64,000 bases of DNA, taken from assembly GCF_920984735.1 (NCBI RefSeq), contig NZ_CAKLBU010000021.1, positions 1 through 64,000 on the forward strand, written 5' to 3'. The notes beneath the pieces are model-generated. The model worked only from the letters and a program-made list of their open reading frames with translations. It did no database searches and was not told the origin of the DNA. Every line of letters begins with the position of its first letter. Within the stretch, counting starts at the first letter, position 1. This DNA is from Pedobacter sp. Leaf250. GTDB taxonomy: Bacteria > Bacteroidota > Bacteroidia > Sphingobacteriales > Sphingobacteriaceae. Made by a program: the position numbers and the translations under genes. Below, piece after piece: positions 17,853 through 25,640 of the stretch.

Positions 17853-19538
17853 TTATTTAGCGTACTTGTATTTGCGGTAATAATGTTGAAAAATTGCAAA
17901 GAATATTAACAATAACAATGGCGCCACCACATTAATAAACTGCCATTTCGTTTTATCAAGCTTAATTTTTGCTTTATCCAACAATCTTATCTTCACTTCT
18001 TTATTTCGTAAGCTAATCAAATTATCATCATCTGTAAAATAATCTACTATATTGAGCAAAAGTGCCTTATTGCCAAATGTTCGTTGCGAATAGCGGTCGA
18101 AACCCAATGGAAAAGCCGAACCATCTTTTTCCGAAATTTGATTCTTAAATATATCACCATCGCCAATTACAATCATTTTCGTGGGTTTACTGCTCATCGC
18201 ATTTGTAAAAGGCTGTACAATGCCTGCAGGTAACGGCCGGCCGGCAAATACCGATGGAAAGTTACCTTCCAACATTAAACCAACATGTTGTGGAGTACTC
18301 TGAAATTCTTGTGGATTTAGCTGTTCGGCAACCATTTGCAAACTAAAGGGTTTTGGCAAATTAAAAACCTTATTATATGGCGACGTTGACAGAATGTAAG
18401 ATTTGCTAACGCCTTTAACACCAATGGTATCTACAGTACTTGGAAATTCTGATTTTACACCATCTAATTTTTTAACAACACTATGAACGGTATCGGGCAA
18501 TAAAATCGGATAATAACTCCATGGCACAAGCTGCATTTGATTCTGCCCGCCAACAGCTCCTGTAGAAACCGGAATTTCTGCATTGTTTGCCGGATCGGCA
18601 ATGATATTGTAGTTTACCCGGGCGCCATACATGAACAGCACATCATCTAAATTTAGATCTCTTGCCGTTGCAAGCTGTCCATTCTGTGTTCTTAAGTTTT
18701 CTAAATCAGCATTATTTTGATCAATACTCCAAAGTACACGACCACCATTCATTACGAAATAGTTTATCTTATATTTTTCGGTTTCGGTAAAAGGTTTTTT
18801 AGGCTTCGCGATAATCATCATATTCAGCTTATCTAAACCTTCTTTTGTGATCGAATTTAAATCAACCCGACCCACAATGTAATTGTTGGCTAGTGTAACC
18901 CTCGCATCCTCTAATTGTAAATCCGTCAATTCTTCATTCGATTCTGTGAAACCAATACGAGGATTGTAACCATTAATCACCTTTTTTAAACTCGAAGTAA
19001 AAGTATACTCTAAATTTTCGATCGACCGATTAATATTTTCCTCGTAACCTCCTGCAACATTATAATTTTGAAGCAATTTTACAGGCATTTGTTTCCCATC
19101 TGCTTCTATCACAGCTGCCGGAACAACAATTTTTTCAGTTGTACCACTCTCCGTTTTGAGTGTCGTACGTGTGGCCTCAATCCCATCTTGGGCCATGTTG
19201 TAAATCACTGTGTCCTGCTCTTCGGTTGTTAATCCTGCTAAAGGATCTACATAAACAAGCTTTACTTCTGCATTTGAATAAGCCTTATAATCAGAAAGCA
19301 AATCTTTTACGCCAGCTTGTAAACGTTTAAAAGCTGGTGGCAATTGCCCATCTAAAAATACAGTAATGGTAATTGGCTTTTGATTTTTAATTAACAGTGC
19401 CTTTGTTTTTTCGCTTAAGGTAAAGCGTTTATCAGCAGTAAAATCAAAGCGATGAAAATAATAATGACCTATTACATTTAAAAGTATTAGGGCAGCGACT
19501 ATTGTAATTAGGTTTATCCAATTTTTATTCTTGGCCAT
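17853..19538 (-). CDS. gldG: Gliding motility ABC transporter auxiliary protein GldG
   Basis: GldG is the membrane-anchored, extracytoplasmic partner of GldF in an ABC transporter needed for gliding or surface functions in some Bacteroidota. The 561-residue protein has an N-terminal transmembrane helix (about residues 6-24), then FDFTADKRFTLSEKTKALL, typical of the GldG/DUF4350-like domain, a large periplasmic part and a C-terminal helix before a basic tail. The ATG at 19538 overlaps the gldF stop by one base (TAATG), so the longer frame to 19586 is rejected. Confidence 0.9.
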   Translation of the reverse strand: MAKNKNWINLITIVAALILLNVIGHYYFHRFDFTADKRFTLSEKTKALLIKNQKPITITVFLDGQLPPAFKRLQAGVKDLLSDYKAYSNAEVKLVYVDPLAGLTTEEQDTVIYNMAQDGIEATRTTLKTESGTTEKIVVPAAVIEADGKQMPVKLLQNYNVAGGYEENINRSIENLEYTFTSSLKKVINGYNPRIGFTESNEELTDLQLEDARVTLANNYIVGRVDLNSITKEGLDKLNMMIIAKPKKPFTETEKYKINYFVMNGGRVLWSIDQNNADLENLRTQNGQLATARDLNLDDVLFMYGARVNYNIIADPANNAEIPVSTGAVGGQNQMQLVPWSYYPILLPDTVHSVVKKLDGVKSEFPSTVDTIGVKGVSKSYILSTSPYNKVFNLPKPFSLQMVAEQLNPQEFQSTPQHVGLMLEGNFPSVFAGRPLPAGIVQPFTNAMSSKPTKMIVIGDGDIFKNQISEKDGSAFPLGFDRYSQRTFGNKALLLNIVDYFTDDDNLISLRNKEVKIRLLDKAKIKLDKTKWQFINVVAPLLLLIFFAIFQHYYRKYKYAK

Positions 19539-20263
19539 TATCGCTTTCCTCCTATTACTAATTTGGTAAACAATAAAAAGAGGCAAGAGAATGTAATAAA
19601 ATAAATCAAATCTCTGGTATCTAAAACACCTCTGCTGATGGAATTATAATGTTGATTTATACTTAAATTGGTAATTAAACCTTCTATGTTTTGAAGAGAA
19701 ATAAGTTGACTGGTGTAATCAAAACCTAAGAAAGCGAAAGCACAAATTGCCGCACAAATAACAAAGGCCACGACTTGATTTTTTGTTAGCGCCGAAGAAA
19801 ACAAGCCGATTGCAGTGAACGTTGCACCCAATAGAAACAAGCCAATGTATGATCCTATTACCGCTCCAGAATCTATATTACCCTCTGGAAAACCAAGTTT
19901 TGAAATGGAGTAGGCATAAATTAATGTTGGAAGTAAAGAAAATAATATCAATACCAAACAGGCTAAATATTTTGCAAAAATAATCTGCCAAACGGTTATA
20001 GGCCTGGTAATTAGCAGTTCGTAAGTCCCCTCCCGTCTTTCTTCGGCAAAAGAACGCATGGTAATGGCAGGGATAAGGAACATGAATAGATAGGGCACCA
20101 GGCTAAAAAACCCGCTCAAATCTGCGTACCCATAATCAAGTATAGAAGTATCAGGAAAAAACCAGAGTAAAAGACCTGAAATCAACAGGAAAACGCCAAT
20201 GGTAATGTAAGCAACCATCGAACTTAAAAAACTGAATAACTCGCGTTTAAAAACTGCGTACAT
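19538..20263 (-). CDS. gldF: Gliding motility ABC transporter permease GldF
   Basis: The 241-residue protein has six predicted transmembrane helices and the ABC-2 permease pattern with RSFAEERREGTYELLITRPIT (about residues 67-87), the cytoplasmic loop that touches the ATPase. It is translationally coupled to gldG by a one-base stop/start overlap. The ATPase partner GldA is about 3 kb upstream on the same strand, separated by four genes. The start MYAVFKRELFSFLSSMVAY is the usual N-terminus. Confidence 0.92.
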   Translation of the reverse strand: MYAVFKRELFSFLSSMVAYITIGVFLLISGLLLWFFPDTSILDYGYADLSGFFSLVPYLFMFLIPAITMRSFAEERREGTYELLITRPITVWQIIFAKYLACLVLILFSLLPTLIYAYSISKLGFPEGNIDSGAVIGSYIGLFLLGATFTAIGLFSSALTKNQVVAFVICAAICAFAFLGFDYTSQLISLQNIEGLITNLSINQHYNSISRGVLDTRDLIYFITFSCLFLLFTKLVIGGKR

Positions 20264-20304
20264 GTGCTAATAAAACGTCGAAGTTAACTATTTATTTGAG
20301 CAAA

Positions 20305-21078
20305 TTAAATATGATCGCGAAGTAAATATGCCTTAAATAAATCGCTCACTTCGGTAATGCTTTCGTAGTTGGGTTTAATAAATCCAATACCCGGATGGTC
20401 CTGATCCCAAATTGCCCCAATCATTACCGAACTGATAATGATAAATATAGTGGTAACAATAAAGGTTTGATTATTGTGGATCTTTTTGATATATCCAATA
20501 AGAAAACCCATTAAAAAAGAGTACACGATTAATATGCTGATGATTAACGTAGGCGTATTTTTTCCGTAATTTTGGGTAAGGCGAATATAAGCAGAACGCA
20601 ATGCACTGGTATTGGTGGTTATTTCAGAAATTTCTGATTTACTTTCTGCGTGTTTTTTCTGATAATCCAATAAAAAGTAATCCAATTGCTGGTCGTTACT
20701 TAGGATTTGTTTTATAATATGCTCGCTTTTTTTTGCGTCTGGATTAAGGTTGTTATTGTGAATGGAAAAAAATGTAGTGAGGTATTTGTGTACACCTTGT
20801 TTCAATTCATCCTCATAATATTTCGATTTCTTGATTACCAATGAAAGTTTATCGGCGACAGCATAAATTTGATCATTCCTTTGATTGGCATGATCGCTGG
20901 AGCCCACTAATCCAAAGGAGAGTAACAAGGCATAAATGCTCATTAAACTAGATTCAAGGCCAATATTTTTCCAGGATTTATTTAGGTGCATGCGATGTGC
21001 TGCATACTTGGCGCCAACAAAAACGCTCAGTAAAAGCAAACCAGGATAAATAAATAGAAAGAAAATATATTGAAACAT
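20305..21078 (-). CDS. Membrane protein, DUF4239-like
   Basis: The 257-residue protein has two N-terminal hydrophobic segments (about residues 3-24 and 42-60), a long charged, probably helical middle (about 65-170) and two hydrophobic segments (about 178-197 and 206-223). This two-plus-two arrangement recalls DUF4239 (bestrophin-like) proteins, but identity is not clear from sequence reading alone. No motif for catalysis is seen. It lies 41 bases upstream of gldF on the same strand and could be co-transcribed. Confidence 0.55.
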   Translation of the reverse strand: MFQYIFFLFIYPGLLLLSVFVGAKYAAHRMHLNKSWKNIGLESSLMSIYALLLSFGLVGSSDHANQRNDQIYAVADKLSLVIKKSKYYEDELKQGVHKYLTTFFSIHNNNLNPDAKKSEHIIKQILSNDQQLDYFLLDYQKKHAESKSEISEITTNTSALRSAYIRLTQNYGKNTPTLIISILIVYSFLMGFLIGYIKKIHNNQTFIVTTIFIIISSVMIGAIWDQDHPGIGFIKPNYESITEVSDLFKAYLLRDHI

Positions 21079-21158
21079 GAGTTCGTTTTAAGCGAATTTA
21101 CTCAAATTAATCTCATGAAAAAAGTTACACTTTGGCACATTAACCATAATTAATTCAT

Positions 21159-21848
21159 TTAGAAAGAGAATCCAACTCCAACAGATAATACCCTGTTTTT
21201 TAAAGATGAATCATTAAAGCCATCTGTATCAATACTGCTTATACCTAAACCATAACCAGCATGGATATTAATGCCATTTTTCAATTCATACCCCGCTAAA
21301 AAGTTTAAGCCAAAATCTCCCCTTTTGTAATCTTTATCATTTCCAAATTCAACTTTTCGCTCCGATGATTCGACACTTCTGGTATCTCCAACAGTTAACA
21401 TTCCATTTCTTTTTTCCTTGCCACTTATTGCTACAGCATAATACGGACCGCCGCCAAGAAATAACTTCCCATTACCTAAATTGAAATTGAATACGGCATT
21501 TACTGGAAGCTCAAGATTCATGGTTTCCAATTTATAGGTACCAGAAAAGGCATACAAATGCGTTGGTTCAAAATTAGATTCGTAAATTTCTGTTTTGCCG
21601 CCCTTGCCAATTAATGTTAAGCCAGGTTGAATGGTAAATCCATCGCTAACACGAAAATCGATTGTACCGCCAACATAGAAAGATACGTTTGACTTAAAAT
21701 CATATTCTGGTGGACCATCAAAGGCTTCCGGTTCACTGTAAGACGACATCGTTGGGAATGTTAAACCAGCTTTAATACCAATTTTATTTTGGGCAAATGA
21801 ACATAAACCCAACGAACAAAAGAGAGTTGAAATAAATATTTTTTTCAT
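21159..21848 (-). CDS. Outer membrane beta-barrel protein (PorT-like), paralog A
   Basis: The 229-residue protein has a signal peptide (MKKIFISTLFCSLGLCSFAQ) followed by alternating hydrophobic strands ending in a C-terminal aromatic residue (VGVGFSF), the sign of an outer membrane barrel. Sequence blocks GIKAGLTFP, SFYVGGTIDF, IQPGLTLIGKG and NIHAGYGLG are shared with the next gene. Family members are annotated as porin family or PorT-like. It probably arose by tandem duplication with 21982-22632. Confidence 0.8.
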   Translation of the reverse strand: MKKIFISTLFCSLGLCSFAQNKIGIKAGLTFPTMSSYSEPEAFDGPPEYDFKSNVSFYVGGTIDFRVSDGFTIQPGLTLIGKGGKTEIYESNFEPTHLYAFSGTYKLETMNLELPVNAVFNFNLGNGKLFLGGGPYYAVAISGKEKRNGMLTVGDTRSVESSERKVEFGNDKDYKRGDFGLNFLAGYELKNGINIHAGYGLGISSIDTDGFNDSSLKNRVLSVGVGFSF

Positions 21849-21928
21849 AGTTTTTTTAGATGGAAGAAAAATACAAAATCTTCTAAAGATAATTGGAGAT
21901 ATTTCAAGAATTAATCATTATTTAACAC

Positions 21929-21963
21929 AAAAAGCCCCTTGAAGATTAATCAAGAAGCTTTTT
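21929..21963 (-). terminator. Terminator of the upstream barrel gene
   Basis: Arms at 21929-21942 and 21950-21963 pair over 14 positions with two G-U pairs when read on the minus strand, followed by TTTTT. It lies 19 bases after the stop of the barrel gene at 21982, separating it from its paralog. Confidence 0.65.
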
Positions 21964-21981
21964 TCAATGTAGTAGTTTGGT

Positions 21982-22632
21982 TTAGAAAGAATAACCTAAA
22001 CCTACAGAAAATACTTTGTTTTTGAATTTAACATCACCTTCGCTAGGTTCGCTGATTACGCTGCTTAAACCTAAACCATAACCAGCATGAACATTTAATT
22101 TGTTATTAAATTGAAATCCAGCCAAAAAGTTTAAGCCAAACTCACCACGTTTGATCCCATCGTTTGAATCAAATTCGATTTTTTCTTTTTCAGAACCCAA
22201 TTTAACATTTCCACTCAAAGCATAAGCAAAATACGGACCTGCACCAATAAATACTTTTCCAGCATTATTTACTTTAAAATTGGCTAAAAGGTTTACAGGC
22301 AATTCTAGATAGTTTAAGTTTAAAGTAGCTGAACTATTCGAAAATTCAGAATCCTCAAGACCAAAAGTGTCGCCACCTAATTTTGTTCCTTTACCTATAA
22401 AACTTAAACCTGGTTGAATGGAAATAATGTCTGATAATGCAAATTCTGCAGTACCACCCACATAAAATGATGTTTTTGAGTCGAAACCGATAGAAGTACC
22501 TCCTGCTGAAATACTCATACTTGGAAAAGCAACACCTGCTTTTACTCCAAAGGTTACTGGTTTACTCGTTTGAGCCGTTGCTGCATAGCTTACACCAGCC
22601 AGCATTAATAAAGATAATAATGTTTTTTTCAT
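21982..22632 (-). CDS. Outer membrane beta-barrel protein (PorT-like), paralog B
   Basis: The 216-residue protein starts at the ATG at 22632 with a clean signal peptide (MKKTLLSLLMLAGVSYAATAQ). The mature part is an eight-strand-type barrel ending in VGLGYSF. It matches its downstream neighbour along the whole length (SFYVGGTAEF, IQPGLSFIGKGTK, FGLNFLAGF, VHAGYGLGLSS). A near-consensus -7 box (TACGTTTA on the minus strand, 22644-22651) precedes it. The longer frame to 22668 adds residues before the signal and is not used. Confidence 0.8.
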   Translation of the reverse strand: MKKTLLSLLMLAGVSYAATAQTSKPVTFGVKAGVAFPSMSISAGGTSIGFDSKTSFYVGGTAEFALSDIISIQPGLSFIGKGTKLGGDTFGLEDSEFSNSSATLNLNYLELPVNLLANFKVNNAGKVFIGAGPYFAYALSGNVKLGSEKEKIEFDSNDGIKRGEFGLNFLAGFQFNNKLNVHAGYGLGLSSVISEPSEGDVKFKNKVFSVGLGYSF

Positions 22633-23006
22633 TTGATTTTGATTAAACGTAATATTTAGTTGATGCAATAGACGTTAATTTTCCCTAATAAGTTACGCAA
22701 CAATTTTATTATAGTATTTATGTAACTGATTATTAATCAATTAAAAAAACACCAGTAAATTTATCATAGCATTTTATAAGAGAAGTTAGACTATGTTTCG
22801 TCATGTAAGCCAAAATCTAAGCTAGATTGTTCGATCTACTAAAAAGGAAACGCTAAAAGCTGGAGCAAATTCTAAGTCAGTTCCTTCTTTCGTGCTAAAC
22901 ACTCAAAGAAATAACCTGAAAACTGAACTATTAAAGTGTTTAATTAGTTCAAAAAATTGATGAAAATTAGAATGTAAAATATAAATGAAGATGCTTAAAT
23001 TTTCAA
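22633..23006. other. Intergenic region, 374 bases
   Basis: Apart from the -7 candidate at 22644-22651 for the barrel gene, I see no gene, hairpin or repeat here. The DNA is AT-rich and unstructured. Short plus-strand frames are all below 15 codons. Confidence 0.5.
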
Positions 23007-23543
23007 CTACAACCCAAAAACATAAGCAAAGCGAATGCCTGCAAAACCCTTCGAATTCGAATTCCTGATACCACTTACGCTGCTTTCATTTTTACCTGCC
23101 CAAGCTTCATACCTGATGCCAACATCGAGTTTGTTGGCTCCTGATAATTTGAATTGATTTCCAATCCCGGGCGACCATATAAATACCTCTCGCTGCCCAT
23201 TTGTTGAAAAGCCTGCTCCTAGTTGAGCTTCAGCATAAAACCCCTGACTTTGGTATTTAATCCCACCCTTTAGTGGAACATAAGTTAAATCGCGAACATT
23301 GATTAACTGATTTCTCTTGCCAAAAAAATTCATAATTCCAGCGTTAGCAGTTAATGCAAGTTGTGGAGAAACTGGAAATTCTGCTTTTACTGATGCGCCT
23401 AAACCAATCCCAGATAGGCTTACGAAATTACCTGAAGGCAGACCAAATTCTGCACCAATGCTAATGTTAGGTGATGTTTGCGCCTTTAAAGTTGTTATAG
23501 AGAATATGCCAAAAGCAATAATAAGGAATGGTAATTTGAACAT
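23007..23543 (-). CDS. Outer membrane beta-barrel protein in the gldA operon
   Basis: The 178-residue protein has a signal peptide ending in LKAQ (about residue 22) and a beta-barrel pattern with a C-terminal FAYVFGL. It is less like the two neighbouring barrels than they are to each other. Its ATG begins on the base next to the gldA stop, so the two genes are almost certainly translated from one message. A functional link to the Gld transporter is possible but not shown. Confidence 0.7.
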   Translation of the reverse strand: MFKLPFLIIAFGIFSITTLKAQTSPNISIGAEFGLPSGNFVSLSGIGLGASVKAEFPVSPQLALTANAGIMNFFGKRNQLINVRDLTYVPLKGGIKYQSQGFYAEAQLGAGFSTNGQREVFIWSPGIGNQFKLSGANKLDVGIRYEAWAGKNESSVSGIRNSNSKGFAGIRFAYVFGL

Positions 23544-24251
23544 TTATGCAGTAAGTTTTCTAAAAATATCTTCTAATGAACTGTTATTGTTAGATTTTTT
23601 TATTCCTTCAAGAGAATCATTAGCAACAATTTTACCTTTGTTAATAATAATGATGTCATCGCAAATGGCTTCTACCTCTTGCATAATGTGTGTAGAAATT
23701 ACAACGGTTTTATTTTTTCCCAATTCCTTTATCAAAGCACGAATATCAACCAGTTGATTTGGGTCTAAACCCGATGTTGGTTCATCTAAAATTAAAACTT
23801 CAGGATTATGAATAATTGCCTGAGCCAGCCCTACCCTTTGGCGATACCCTTTTGATAACATTCCAATTTTTTTATGCTGCTCGGGAGTTAAACCAACTAA
23901 TTTGATTACTTCATCAACTCTGGCTGTTAAATTTTTCAATTTGTAAGTTCGCCCAACAAAGTGGAGAAACTCTCTCACATACATATCAGTGTAAAGCGGC
24001 GTATTCTCTGGCAAATAGCCAATATGCATTTTCGCCTCTATTGCTTGTGTTAAAATATTTTGTTTTGAAATTTCAGCATTGCCTGATGTTGGTTCCAAAT
24101 AACCTGTTAACATACGCATAGTTGTAGATTTCCCAGCGCCGTTTGGACCTAAAAAACCTAAAATACGACCTGGCTTAGCTTCGAAACTTATGGAATCGAC
24201 TGCTTTCTGTTTATCGTAATGTTTAGAAAGATTTCTTACTGAAATACTCAT
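23544..24251 (-). CDS. gldA: Gliding motility ABC transporter ATP-binding protein GldA
   Basis: The 235-residue ABC ATPase has Walker A GPNGAGKST at 35-43, signature LSKGYRQR, Walker B ILDEPTSGLDP and the switch histidine in STHIMQE. The features fit GldA, the ATPase of the GldAFG transporter. The ATG at 24251 gives the usual MSISVRNLSKHYD; the longer frame to 24314 is unlikely. A barrel gene follows without spacer, and gldF-gldG are 3.3 kb downstream on the same strand. Confidence 0.9.
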   Translation of the reverse strand: MSISVRNLSKHYDKQKAVDSISFEAKPGRILGFLGPNGAGKSTTMRMLTGYLEPTSGNAEISKQNILTQAIEAKMHIGYLPENTPLYTDMYVREFLHFVGRTYKLKNLTARVDEVIKLVGLTPEQHKKIGMLSKGYRQRVGLAQAIIHNPEVLILDEPTSGLDPNQLVDIRALIKELGKNKTVVISTHIMQEVEAICDDIIIINKGKIVANDSLEGIKKSNNNSSLEDIFRKLTA

Positions 24252-24329
24252 ATTAAATATTTGAACAACAGATTTGCACAGATAGACACAGATTATTTTC
24301 CTAACTGTGTTCATCCGTTTGAGCTGTGG

Positions 24330-25250
24330 TTAATTAACGAATAATGATGTTAACTTTTTATTATACCTAAACTTATCTAATTGCTCGGCAGCTTGCCCAA
24401 TATTATCCGACGAAAGAATATCGGCACCATTATTTACCAGGTGATAGTAAACATTTTTGGCAGGATTAGCGATTGAGCTTTTATCAATATTACCCATAGT
24501 TCCTAAAATTGTGGTTATACCTTTATCATGAAGAAATTTATATAGTTCCTTATCAGGTGCAGAAACACCAACAAAAGCTACAATTCTATTATTGGGAATG
24601 CCCAAACTGTTTAACCTTTTCAATTCTGATTTCTTTTGAACCGATGCAGATATCATTAAATCAGGTGCCAATTGGTGAACTTCCTGTGCTTGTTTTGCTG
24701 TATAAGTAATCACAATCGAATTGCTTTCTACCTTGTATTGCTTCACTTTCTCAATTACTTTAGCATAAGAAACACCTCTTTTTAAATCGATGGTGAGCAA
24801 TACTTTCCCTTTACTCCAACTCAAAACACTATCCAAAGTCGGGATTTTAAAGCTGGTTTCTTTGCCATCATCATCTTTTAAATTGAACGCTTTCAATTCT
24901 TCAAAAGTGTAATCGCCAATATTACCCTTTCCTGTTGAAGTTCTATCCAATTTATCATCATGCATAACAACCAATACCGAATCTTTGCTGTAAGCGATGT
25001 CAAACTCAATAACCATTGGATTATAGGTGGTGGCGTTGTCAAAGGTTTCGATACAGTTTTCCGGGTAACCTGGCATTGGTCCGCCGCGGTGTGCACTAAT
25101 TAATGGAAAACGATTTTCTGGAGACCATTTTAAGAATTGATATAGTTCTTCAGTTTTGTTGAACTTAATGTAATGATGAACTTTTTCTTCTTGTTTACAC
25201 GAGGCAAAAACAATTGTTACTGCGAAGAAAAGTAAATAATGAAATTTCAT
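24330..25250 (-). CDS. Glycerophosphodiester phosphodiesterase lipoprotein
   Basis: The enzyme class hydrolyses glycerophosphodiesters to glycerol-3-phosphate and an alcohol. The 306-residue protein has a lipoprotein signal (lipobox FASC, Cys18), then the GDPD signature ISAHRGGPMPGYPENCIETF (H54, R55, E64), E82-F-D84 and the second catalytic histidine H97 in VMHDDKLDRTSTG. The active site looks complete. It is probably periplasmic or surface anchored. It is 78 bases upstream of gldA on the same strand. Confidence 0.88.
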   Translation of the reverse strand: MKFHYLLFFAVTIVFASCKQEEKVHHYIKFNKTEELYQFLKWSPENRFPLISAHRGGPMPGYPENCIETFDNATTYNPMVIEFDIAYSKDSVLVVMHDDKLDRTSTGKGNIGDYTFEELKAFNLKDDDGKETSFKIPTLDSVLSWSKGKVLLTIDLKRGVSYAKVIEKVKQYKVESNSIVITYTAKQAQEVHQLAPDLMISASVQKKSELKRLNSLGIPNNRIVAFVGVSAPDKELYKFLHDKGITTILGTMGNIDKSSIANPAKNVYYHLVNNGADILSSDNIGQAAEQLDKFRYNKKLTSLFVN

Positions 25251-25254
25251 GTTT

Positions 25255-25262
25255 CAAAAATA
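25255..25262 (-). promoter_or_regulatory. -7 promoter element of the GDPD gene
   Basis: On the minus strand this reads TATTTTTG and lies only 4 bases before the ATG. If used, transcription would begin at or next to the start codon, giving a leaderless message. Confidence 0.4.
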
Positions 25263-25347
25263 GGAAAAAATGGAAGATGTAAGATGTAAAACGGAATTCT
25301 TGGTTTTGTGCATTTAAAACGTAAATAGATTTAGAATTTTGGCCAAC

Positions 25348-25478
25348 CTAAACCCGATAGAAATGAAAATATTTTTTTTTTGCGATAATAGTTATCCGAT
25401 GAATATATGCAATATGCCGATATTCATCGGATAACTTTAAGTATCCTCAAAAATATTGTAATAAATAGCGGGGCTGAA
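25348..25478 (+). repeat. Conserved-ends element, copy a (with 17-bp inner palindrome)
   Basis: The left end CCTAAACCCGATAGAAATGA starts at 25347 and the right end TAGCGGGGCTG finishes at 25476, giving an element of about 128 bases. The interior holds a perfect 17-bp inverted repeat (25390-25406 and 25420-25436, loop 13 bases) with arm sequence AGTTATCCGATGAATAT. Two more copies with the same ends but other interiors lie at 30817-30888 and 45022-45084, both in the opposite orientation. The 390-base gap 25251-25640 contains nothing else that I recognise besides promoters. Confidence 0.6.
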
Positions 25479-25624
25479 CAAACCGACCGTCACTGTATTT
25501 GCTTTTCTAAAAATTTTTGACCCATCTAAGATACTTCAGAACGTTTGAGCTCAATGTTTTGCATTCAAAATCTTAAAATCAAATAATCATTAAAATCCTA
25601 GTCAAATCCTTTTACCTTATTTAT

Positions 25625-25632
25625 TATCTTTG
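25625..25632 (+). promoter_or_regulatory. -7 promoter element of glyQS
   Basis: TATCTTTG is a perfect match to TAnnTTTG, 8 bases before the ATG at 25641, giving a very short or absent leader. Confidence 0.55.
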
Positions 25633-25640
25633 CCTCCATT

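Noticed and set aside
25390-25436. Inverted repeat read as a glyQS T-box-like leader or terminator
   Set aside because: T-box leaders are not expected in Bacteroidota, no T-box or specifier features are visible, and no T run follows the hairpin.
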